Part shown: piece after piece, positions 37,042-43,716 of the stretch
How positions within the stretch are numbered: the first letter of the stretch is position 1
Layout of the letters: each line of letters starts with the position of its first letter
DNA from: Geothrix sp. 21YS21S-4
Lineage (GTDB): Bacteria; Acidobacteriota; Holophagae; Holophagales; Holophagaceae
DNA length: 64,000 nt
Assembly: GCF_030845995.1 (NCBI RefSeq)
Contig: NZ_CP132719.1
Coordinates: 1,550,001-1,614,000, forward strand
Direction: 5' to 3'
Program-made: the position numbers and the translations under genes
The notes under the pieces: model-generated
The model's input: only the letters and a program-made list of their open reading frames with translations
What the model was told of the DNA's origin: nothing
Databases searched by the model: none

Positions 37042-37504
37042 GGCCCGGTGGCTACTAAATAGCAAATTCAAAGTAGTGTAGATAAATAAGTTAAATCAAT
37101 ACATGATGGCGTGTTGCCCCCAAATCTGCCCCCGTCGCTACAGGTTAGCCATCGCCCATCTCCAAAAACGGGACCGAGCCGCCCTACCGTGGATGAAGAA
37201 CGGGTCCCAGTCGACGAAGCGGTGGACGCTGCCTGCACCGTGGTGGTACGGGGTGGGAATCTTATGATCGAGAGCGCTCTGGTCTGCGTGCCCTCGCCCA
37301 GCTATTCGGGGGATCCGGTGCCTGTGCCTAGCCGCCCACCCACCGTCCTGCCCTCCTCCTACCATGCAGACATCACAACTTCCCCACAAAGATCCTCTCC
37401 GGGAAGGCATACGCAACCCTCCGAATTGCGCGTAATGGGGACAAGGCCGAGAATCGTGAAGAGAGTCCTACCGGATTGCGGGCTGGAAAGGTAGAGGAGA
37501 CCGG
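37042..37504. other. Gene-poor stretch at the island edge
   Basis: It begins with an AT-rich pocket (about 37055-37105) and then turns into G/C-rich sequence. The only long frame (37111-37494, plus) gives a Pro/Ser-rich peptide with no recognisable domain or ribosome site, and I do not call it. AGAGGAG near 37493 belongs to the next gene. It may be the scar of an integrated element; I find no duplicated attachment site. Confidence 0.5.
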
Positions 37505-38209
37505 ATGGCTACAAACGGCGATTCACCACTACCCCACGGCCTGAAGAAGCTCGATCTGGGTGGTGCAGTCCTGGCCTTCCTGGGCGACAAGATTACCTTC
37601 AACCCCAAGAAATCCCACTACCACTACACCTTCCACTTTGGCCAGGTGACTAAGGTCATGGATGTCCATCGCACCCGACGGGTGAAAGGCGAACCAGAAG
37701 TCCATGAGACCCTTTTGAAGATCCCCTACGAGCGTCTGCCGACCTTCATCGAAGGTATGGGGCAGGAAATTCTGGACGCTTATTGGTCTGTGCTTCGCCC
37801 CCTACGTATCGGATGGATGGCGCGGAACCGAATTGGCGCGGAACCGGCCCTCTTTCCTTCTGAAACGGGATGGCCAGAGGTCACGTCTGCTCGAAAGGGG
37901 CGCCTACATATTGATGAAGAAAAGGTCGCCGCCCGAATGGGACAGCTGGAGTTCTTGGATGATCTGTACGACCTTCCCATGGGCCAATGCTTTTCGCTGA
38001 TCAGTTGCAGGAATCCTTACCGGTGGAAGACCTTCGGCTTCGGCATCCGGCTGGTAGGAAGACACGGGCAACCAAAGCTCTTCTGGTGTCCCTATCGGGC
38101 AATCAGTCGTCGGTTAAACCAGCTGGGCTCGAAGATGGAGGCCTTTATCTTGGCTCTACAGAAGTCTGGACCGGCCGACAACGATCACCCAGCATCTGTT
38201 ACGGTGTGA
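37505..38209 (+). CDS. Hypothetical protein of the island
   Basis: 234 residues, soluble, no signal peptide or membrane segment. It is rich in aromatic and basic residues (HYHYTFHFGQVTKVMDVHRT, WMARNRIG). Good ribosome site (AGAGGAG) before ATG 37505. I recognise no family. It stands alone on the plus strand between an AT-rich pocket and the IS3 element, so it is probably accessory. GC content is intermediate. Confidence 0.6.
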   Translation: MATNGDSPLPHGLKKLDLGGAVLAFLGDKITFNPKKSHYHYTFHFGQVTKVMDVHRTRRVKGEPEVHETLLKIPYERLPTFIEGMGQEILDAYWSVLRPLRIGWMARNRIGAEPALFPSETGWPEVTSARKGRLHIDEEKVAARMGQLEFLDDLYDLPMGQCFSLISCRNPYRWKTFGFGIRLVGRHGQPKLFWCPYRAISRRLNQLGSKMEAFILALQKSGPADNDHPASVTV

Positions 38210-38345
38210 CTCCGGTTAGCCCTGAATTTCTTTCGGGACACGCTTAATTCGCTCACCCCCGGTGGGGAATCGCCTGAAAGTATTTGAAACTCTGCTGTGA
38301 TGAATTACGCCCCCATTGGTAGTGTAATGACCCATCGAAAGCTGC

Positions 38346-39204
38346 TCAGGATGGGTTGTTAAGCAGGTAGGTCTGACGGGGGGTGTTCATGCCGAGGGCC
38401 TGGTGGGGCCTTTGGTGATTGTAGAAATGAATCCAGTCGCCGACGACGCGGGAGGCGTTCTGGAGGGTTTCGAATCGGTGGCGGTGGACGCACTGCTCCT
38501 TGAGGGTGCGGATGACGCGCTCGCAGAGGCCATTCTGCTCGGGGGTGTGGGGGGTGATGAATTCCTGGCGCAGGCCGTAACTGCGGACCAGGGCGGTGTA
38601 GCTGCGGGAGGTGAACACGAGGCCGTTGTCCGAGCGCAGGAGGAAGGGGTCAGCGACTCGGCCCAGGGTGCCGTATCGGGTGAGGAGGGCCTGCTCCAGG
38701 GCGGCCTCGGCGGTCCTGGACTTGCCGGAGCGGGAGAGGTGCCAGCCCAACAGCTCCCGGGTGCAGCAGTCGATGACGAGGGCGAGGACGGCCCATCCGT
38801 CCGGTCCAGATCCGGCAGAGGTCCGTGGCCCAGCGCTGGTCGGGCGCGGCGGCAATGGAGGGCTTGACCTCCACGCGAGGCCGGAATCCCACGGCGCGTT
38901 TCCGGACCTGCCATCCCATTTGCTGGAACACCCGCTGGACGGTGTTCTTGTTGAAGCCCAGGAGGTGGGCCACGGTGCGGTAGCCGTAGGAGGGCTCCCG
39001 CTCGATGAGCGCCTTGATCGGCTGGACGAATCGGTCCTGAAGGACGGGTGGCTTCCTCCGGGGCCGGTAGTACATCGTCCGCCGCGGCACCTCGAACCAT
39101 TCGCACAGGCGGCTGAGCGGGACGGAGAGCCCCTCGTCTTTCAGTCCCTGCCGGACCGAGGCGATCACCTCTCGTCCGCGCCCAGCAGGGACGCTGCTTT
39201 TTTT
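38346..39204 (-). pseudogene. IS3 transposase OrfB, interrupted by a frameshift
   Basis: The DDE integrase-core transposase is read from the slippery site (A7 at 39198-39204) through VIASVRQGLKDEGLSVPLSRLC, SYGYRTVAHLLGFNKNTVQRVF and DQRWATDLCRIWTG, then must change frame at about 38802 to continue DGWAVLALVIDCCTREL, LRSDNGLVF and NGLCERVIRTLK. The three catalytic acids (D in WATDL, D in RSDNG, E in LCERV) are all present but in two frames. One extra base, or two lost, explains it. Confidence 0.85.
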
Positions 39205-39479
39205 CGGGCGCGCAGCTCCAGCATCGCCTCGCCATAAGCCTCCTGGAGGCCCTTGAGCTGCCGCTCGTACTGCTCCTTCACGTCCAGGGGCTTGGCCCGG
39301 AGGGCGTTCTCCATCCCGCGCTTGCCATCCTCGATCCAGCCCTCGATCTCCGAGGGCGGAAGGTCGAAGGCCCGGCTGGTTTCCGCCACCGTCGTCTTCC
39401 CCTGGATGATCTCCATCACCAGCGCCGCCTTCCGGCGTGCCGTCCATCGTTTGATCTCGTCTTCCATTGCTCCACTCAT
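39165..39479 (-). CDS. IS3 transposase OrfA
   Basis: 104 residues with a helix-turn-helix (RRKAALVMEIIQGKTTVAET, FDLPPSEIEGWI) and a C-terminal leucine-zipper-like helix. It ends with ARKKAASLLGADER-stop just past the A7G slippery run (39198-39204). A -1 slip there would join it to OrfB as ...ARKK-SSVPAGRGREV. ATG 39479 with AAAGGAG upstream. Confidence 0.85.
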   Translation of the reverse strand: MSGAMEDEIKRWTARRKAALVMEIIQGKTTVAETSRAFDLPPSEIEGWIEDGKRGMENALRAKPLDVKEQYERQLKGLQEAYGEAMLELRARKKAASLLGADER

Positions 39480-39705
39480 GGGGTCTCCTTTGGAGTATCT
39501 CCTGAGCAGCTTTTCAGTGGGTCATTACATGACAGGCGAAACCGAGAAGCGAGAGGTGAGAAGGAAGGTATGCCATACATGCATGGGGAGAGTCGAACAG
39601 AGGTTGGGCAGTCGGGTTGAGAACTCGTGATGGCCGACGGAGAGAGGACGCAGTAATGTCTGAAATCAACTCGATTTTGTAATAATCTTCATGCAGGAGG
39701 AACGC

Positions 39706-39867
39706 ATGCCGGAAATTATGACCTGTGGTGCTTGCAGTGCAAAGTATGAAGTCGTAAAAAAGGATCTTCCATTCCGTGATCGCGACAGCATCGAGTGCGA
39801 TTGTGGAGAGGAGCTTCTTTCTTGGAATGGCGGTGTCTGCTACATCGCCATTCGTCTGAAAGATTGA
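39706..39867 (+). CDS. 53-residue zinc-ribbon-like protein
   Basis: A short gene with a strong ribosome site (GGAGGAACGC before ATG 39706). Cys7-x2-Cys10 in MTCGACSAKY and Cys31-x-Cys33 in IECDCGEELLSW form two knuckles of a zinc ribbon. Similar tiny ribbon proteins are found scattered in accessory DNA. Followed by a strong bidirectional hairpin. Function unknown; a nucleic-acid or protein adaptor is possible. Confidence 0.65.
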   Translation: MPEIMTCGACSAKYEVVKKDLPFRDRDSIECDCGEELLSWNGGVCYIAIRLKD

Positions 39868-39915
39868 TTGCCCAATAAATTAACGACTTACAAGGTTACC
39901 TGGGCTCCTCCTTGA

Positions 39916-39954
39916 GAAGGGCCACCCACTCATATTTTGAGTGGGTGGCCCTTC
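39916..39954. terminator. Bidirectional terminator, 17-bp perfect stem
   Basis: 39916-39932 pairs with 39938-39954 around TATTT. It lies between the convergent zinc-ribbon gene and the DUF4238-like gene. Confidence 0.85.
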
Positions 39955-39957
39955 GTT

Positions 39958-40929
39958 TCATTTAGGTGCAATTGGACAAACCTGTAGATCACGGCCTAAA
40001 TAATAGCGGTGACATGAAGAGTGAAGGTGTTTGTTGATTTTTCCGAGGGCTATCTTGGAAATTTTTGATAATTTTGAATTGCCAACTAATGCAATCTGCG
40101 GGTTCAGTGGGATAAATGGTTCTTCTGGTGGTGAATCAGGCACAATGAATTCACCGGCATCAGCCCGAACAATCATCCATTGATAACTTTCTAGATGGTC
40201 ACAAATACGATCAATGTGAGTTTGAATTTGAATTCCTGTCATTTGTCGCCCTGCGATCGTTAAATTCGACCTTGCGAAGACATAGCCATTCTTCTCCAAA
40301 CATTCTTCCTCATCTTTGGTCAATTCCCTTTCAACTCCTAGTGCATTCAATTTCACGTCTGGTAAAGGGTCCTTCTTAAAATGGGCTCGGCATTTCCACA
40401 GGGCAAAAAATCGAGTTGCCACCAAAGACGTATTCTCATCAAGGGAGCCCTGACGCGAAAAGATCACTTCACGAGCTAAGTCCTGAAATTCGTCTTCAAT
40501 CCCTCTCATATACCCTTTTTCTGCGCGTTCATCCCAAGCCCGTTCTGCACAAAAAAGAGAGTGACTTGACTCTAGATGTAAATATTTTTTTGAAGTAATT
40601 AATCGCACATGAAGCCTGCCATCTTTATTTGAAAAGCGATCGAGGCTAGCAACCGGAAATACATGCTGTCGTACTACCAGATGATGTGGATTTCCCTTTT
40701 GGGTCGGCTCGGGTTTCACGAAAGTCCTAACGAAGGAATCAACCCGGCCCCGCCAGCACCGAGGTGATAAGCGCAGTCGATAAGGCAAAACGTTAAGAGA
40801 GCGGAAAGTGATGAAGTCGGGGTTCGCGTTGAGCGGGGTGTAAGGCCCTGAATGCAGATCCAAGGGACTTTGTTCATCGCCATAGCTGTGCCCATGGATG
40901 GGAGACCTTCGGCAATTGAAGATTACCAA
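39958..40929 (-). CDS. DUF4238-like protein, partner of the HNH protein
   Basis: About 323 residues. HHLVVRQHVFPVASLDRFSNKDGRLHV, followed by SHSLFCAERAWDERAEKGYMRGIEDEF, resembles the start of DUF4238 proteins (a his-rich motif, a P-x-x-x-L-x-x-F block, then a helical part), which are common in defence islands; the match is tentative. The N-terminus is uncertain: the frame begins at a TTG (40929) and overlaps the end of the HNH gene by 56 bases, so a later TTG or GTG may be used. AT-rich relative to the chromosome. Confidence 0.5.
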   Translation of the reverse strand: MVIFNCRRSPIHGHSYGDEQSPLDLHSGPYTPLNANPDFITFRSLNVLPYRLRLSPRCWRGRVDSFVRTFVKPEPTQKGNPHHLVVRQHVFPVASLDRFSNKDGRLHVRLITSKKYLHLESSHSLFCAERAWDERAEKGYMRGIEDEFQDLAREVIFSRQGSLDENTSLVATRFFALWKCRAHFKKDPLPDVKLNALGVERELTKDEEECLEKNGYVFARSNLTIAGRQMTGIQIQTHIDRICDHLESYQWMIVRADAGEFIVPDSPPEEPFIPLNPQIALVGNSKLSKISKIALGKINKHLHSSCHRYYLGRDLQVCPIAPK

Positions 40930-41569
40930 TCCGAGAAATCAGTCGAAGCTGAGCAAAAATGCGGTGGTGAGATTGCCAGGAGGAGAGGATGGATTGGTCT
41001 TCGATTACTGCAACTGTGCCACCTTGTGAGCCGATTCGAACATTCAAAGGATTGATCTGGTTATTTAGGCAGAAATCAAAGAGGAGTCTATCAAAGGTCT
41101 GCGGGGGAGTGTGGTCTACTGCGTAATTTTGGCGAGTGATGATTTCATTAGTGTACGGGCAGATCAGGGGCTGCCGAAGCTCTCGGTCACGGAACTCATA
41201 AATCTGAGGATTAACTGCCTCGCGCGCGGCATTACGAAAATCGCGCAACGCTTGCGGGAGAAGGGCCATTGTTGTCGAGTTAGGAACAAGACGAATTGCA
41301 TGAGCAAAGGAAATATCGATCCGATCACCAGTCGATTTCTGAAGAACAAAGCAGCGAGTCCCTTGAATCGTTGTCTGAGTGGAAATCCCTGTTACACCTC
41401 CGCTTGATTTTTCCAGCCATTCATCATGGTATTGGAATAGTGTCATGAGAAATGGAACAGGGTCATCTGCAACGAACGTTGCATCAGGTGTTGCTCTAAG
41501 GATCTCTCGGCATCGTGCTGTAATGGCCTCTTTGGTTGCGAAAAGTTCCTCTGCGACCAGATACGGCAT
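40874..41569 (-). CDS. DUF3223-HNH protein, putative nuclease
   Basis: 231 residues from ATG 41569, chosen because GACAAGGAG lies 9 bases upstream. Residues 10-95 (KEAITARCREIL, PVPFLMTLFQYHDEWLEK, GTRCFVLQKSTGDRIDISF) fit DUF3223, a small domain found in putative restriction-type proteins. Residues 136-170 (LICPYTNEII, YAVDHTPPQTFDRLL) form an HNH-like site with D-H and a following Pro-Pro, close to other DUF3223-HNH proteins. Probably a DNA endonuclease with the downstream gene as partner. AT-rich island, tRNA-Ile2 upstream on the same strand. Confidence 0.6.
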   Translation of the reverse strand: MPYLVAEELFATKEAITARCREILRATPDATFVADDPVPFLMTLFQYHDEWLEKSSGGVTGISTQTTIQGTRCFVLQKSTGDRIDISFAHAIRLVPNSTTMALLPQALRDFRNAAREAVNPQIYEFRDRELRQPLICPYTNEIITRQNYAVDHTPPQTFDRLLFDFCLNNQINPLNVRIGSQGGTVAVIEDQSILSSWQSHHRIFAQLRLISRIGNLQLPKVSHPWAQLWR

Positions 41570-41591
41570 TGGATTGGTGCTCCTTGTCGGT

Positions 41592-41750
41592 CTAACTCTG
41601 TTCAAGTGGTACGTGGGGGCCTGAGGTCGCCTTCAGGCTTACATCCAGGACATGGACCATCAGCCTATGACGTATTTCGGAGGGGATCTGAGCCTCAAGG
41701 CGTGCTTTAAGCTCTCCTGGAGTAGCGGGCTTCTTCCGATCGGACCCCAT
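41592..41750 (-). CDS. Possible 52-residue ORF between tRNA-Ile2 and the HNH gene
   Basis: ATG 41750 to TAG at 41592, ending 22 bases before the HNH start. The product is basic at the N-terminus (MGSDRKKPATPGELKARLEA) and has the look of a small regulator or antitoxin-sized protein, but there is no clear ribosome site and no known motif. Proximity to the HNH gene suggests one operon if real. Confidence 0.35.
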   Translation of the reverse strand: MGSDRKKPATPGELKARLEAQIPSEIRHRLMVHVLDVSLKATSGPHVPLEQS

Positions 41751-41826
41751 GGGATCATCAATCGGGTCACACTTCAGTGTTTTCTAGGCTTTTTGGATGT
41801 TGTCGGATGTCACGGGATGTTGACTT

Positions 41827-41902
41827 GGTGGCCCCGGTGGGGTTCGAACCCACGACCAAGCGGTTATGAGCCGCCAGCTCTGACCGCTGAGCTACAGGGC
41901 CG
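41827..41902 (-). tRNA. tRNA-Ile2 (CAU anticodon, lysidine type)
   Basis: A 76-base cloverleaf with encoded CCA. Acceptor GGCCCTG / CGGGGCC, anticodon stem-loop GGCGG-CTCATAA-CCGCT, T-arm GTGGGTTCGAACCCCAC. The anticodon arm and GCTTGGTCG variable region match E. coli ileX-type tRNA-Ile2 rather than elongator Met. A TilS-type enzyme is needed to modify C34; none is in the window. Confidence 0.85.
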
Positions 41903-41998
41903 GGGCCAGTTTAGCCACATGCCGCGGCGCTCCGGATCACACCGGATCCGTCCTTAAAGGGAAAGGCCCACTATCCCTTGAGAATCCGAAGACAGGGA

Positions 41999-42619
41999 CT
42001 AGCTGCGAAGGGAGCGGCCGCCTTGCGCGAAATCGAGGAGCTGGATCATGCGCTCCGCGAGGGAAGGCAGGTCGGGCGCCTCCAGCAGGAATTGGCGTTC
42101 CGTCGGTTCGAAATCGAGGGCCATGGCCAGGGTGTTCAGGCGCGCGGCATCCTCCAGGGGAAGATCCAAAAGCTCCTTGAGCTGGGCCTCAATCCCCTCC
42201 GACGCCGCGTAGGCGTGAAGGGAATCCATCAACCGGCGGCGGTGCGGCCCCGGCCACAGCACGGAGGGATCGAAAGTCAACCGCTCCGTCCGGGCCTGGC
42301 GGAAGCTCTTGCCGGGGGCTTCATCCAGGATCCTCACTGTTTCCTTACCTTGCACGAGAAGGTTCCAGCGCCCACCCGTGAGTGGCTCGGCTTTCACCAC
42401 CTCCGCGAGACAGCCCACGTCGAAGGTGGAAGCCCTTTCTCCGAAGGGTCCCGCGTCCGGGGTTTCCCGCATGAGCACCAGGACGAAGTGGTGGTGCCCA
42501 TTCAGCACTTCCACCGTCATCTCCTGATAGCGCGGCTCGAAGATGTGCAGGGGAAGGTAAGTCTGAGGGAACAGCACCACATGGGGCAGGGGAAAGAGAG
42601 GAAGAATGGCTGGTAGCAT
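41999..42619 (-). CDS. LON substrate-binding-domain protein
   Basis: 206 residues made of a Lon N-terminal (PUA-like) domain without ATPase or protease parts: LPLFPLPHVVLFPQTYLPLHIFEPRY is the signature, with GRWNLLVQGKETVRI in the middle. Stand-alone versions are widespread, with unknown function. Start at ATG 42619 (AAGGTG 5 bases upstream); the ATG at 42637 would add six residues. Divergent from kdsD by about 36 bases. Confidence 0.88.
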   Translation of the reverse strand: MLPAILPLFPLPHVVLFPQTYLPLHIFEPRYQEMTVEVLNGHHHFVLVLMRETPDAGPFGERASTFDVGCLAEVVKAEPLTGGRWNLLVQGKETVRILDEAPGKSFRQARTERLTFDPSVLWPGPHRRRLMDSLHAYAASEGIEAQLKELLDLPLEDAARLNTLAMALDFEPTERQFLLEAPDLPSLAERMIQLLDFAQGGRSLRS

Positions 42620-42655
42620 GAACACCTTGCTGGCCATCGCATCGGAGTCGGAACC

Positions 42656-43642
42656 GTGAAGGATGAGAACGAGGCCGCTGGAGCGGGAAGGGCCGGAGAG
42701 GCCGTGCTGGACGCCGCGCGCGAAGGGCTCGCGGATCTGCGGGAGACCTGGGATCCCCTCCAGGTCGATGCGTGGTGCGCCGCGATCATGGGGCGCCCCG
42801 GCCGGGTGGTGCTCACCGGCATGGGGAAGTCGGGCCTCGTCGCCCAGAAAGTGGCGGCGACCCTCGCCTCCACGGGCTGCCCCAGCTTCTTCCTGCATCC
42901 GGCCGAAGCCCTCCACGGCGACGTGGGCATGGTCACGCGGGAGGACTCGGTCCTGGCGCTCTCCAACAGCGGGGAAAGCGAAGAGGTCGTCCGGTTGCTG
43001 CCGAGTCTCCTCCGCCTGGGAATCCCCCTCGCGGCCATCACCTCGAAGCCCGAGAGCAGCCTGGGGCAGGCAGCTCAATGGACCTTCGCCTACCGCCTCC
43101 CCTTGGGCGAGGGATGTCCCTTGGACTTGGCACCCATGGCCAGCACGACCCTGCAACTGGTGTGGGGAGATCTCCTCGCCGCCAACCTGATGGCGCGCCG
43201 GGGCTTCACTCGGGACCACTTCGCGCTCAATCATCCCGCTGGAAGTCTCGGTGCAAAACTAATGAAAGTAAAAGATTTGATGCACAAATCGTGGCCGATG
43301 GTCGCTCCTTCCGCCAGCCTCACCGTCGTCCTCAAAGCCATGACGGGAGGCCGGCTGGGGATGACGAGCGTAATGGAGGGGCCTGAGTTGCACGGTCTCA
43401 TCACCGACGGCGATATCCGCCGCGCTCTGGAGGCCGCGGAGTGGGAAGGTCGGAACCCCCTGGAGCTCCGGGCGGGCCAGATCATGACTCGCCGCCCGAT
43501 CCAGATCAGCGATCGCGCCCTCGCCATCGAGGCTGCCGCCGACATGGAGGCCCGGAAGATCACCTTTCTGATGGTGGAGCGGGAGGGCCGTCCATGCGGC
43601 GTGATCCACATCCACGATCTGTTGGCAGCAAAGGTCTTGTAA
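42656..43642 (+). CDS. kdsD: Arabinose-5-phosphate isomerase (KdsD/KpsF)
   Basis: 328 residues. SIS domain (VVLTGMGKSGLVAQKVAATLASTG, GDVGMVTREDSVLALSNSGESEEV) followed by two CBS domains (about 205-265 and 275-328). Makes D-arabinose 5-phosphate, the precursor of KDO in lipopolysaccharide. The GTG at 42656 is the start. The LPS-export fusion gene lies 74 bases downstream, which fits an LPS role. Confidence 0.94.
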   Translation: MKDENEAAGAGRAGEAVLDAAREGLADLRETWDPLQVDAWCAAIMGRPGRVVLTGMGKSGLVAQKVAATLASTGCPSFFLHPAEALHGDVGMVTREDSVLALSNSGESEEVVRLLPSLLRLGIPLAAITSKPESSLGQAAQWTFAYRLPLGEGCPLDLAPMASTTLQLVWGDLLAANLMARRGFTRDHFALNHPAGSLGAKLMKVKDLMHKSWPMVAPSASLTVVLKAMTGGRLGMTSVMEGPELHGLITDGDIRRALEAAEWEGRNPLELRAGQIMTRRPIQISDRALAIEAAADMEARKITFLMVEREGRPCGVIHIHDLLAAKVL

Positions 43643-43663
43643 GATCCTTTCTTTGTTCGAGGC

Positions 43664-43692
43664 TTGTTTTTGATGTTACATAATATACATTA
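43664..43692 (+). promoter_or_regulatory. AT-rich promoter-like region before lptFG
   Basis: TTGTTT (43664-43669) followed by the AT run TAATATACATTAT (43681-43693), unusual in this GC-rich stretch. TACATT (43686-43691) would be a -10 with a 16-base spacer. Motif match only. Confidence 0.35.
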
Positions 43693-43716
43693 TCGAAAGT
43701 TAAATTTGGACCTCTC

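Larger units (their letters stand above)
38323..39529 (-). mobile_element. IS3-family insertion sequence, decayed
   Basis: A 1207-bp element. The ends TGTAATGACCCA...GCTGCTCAGGA at 38323 and, in complement, at 39529 form imperfect terminal inverted repeats of about 28 bases starting TG and ending CA. It encodes orfA and orfB on the minus strand with an A7G slippery site between them, the hallmark of IS3/IS150-type programmed frameshifting. There is no 3-5 bp target duplication (left flank TAG, right flank TGA), and orfB carries an extra frameshift, so it is old and probably immobile. Confidence 0.88.

Noticed and set aside
37020-37060. Short similarity (tggcccggtgg) to the tRNA-Ile2 3' end as an attachment-site remnant
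   Set aside because: Too short and imperfect; not a convincing direct repeat.
37111-37494. Plus-strand ORF of 127 codons after the FadR-type regulator
   Set aside because: Pro/Ser-rich, no ribosome site, no domain, in sequence that looks intergenic.
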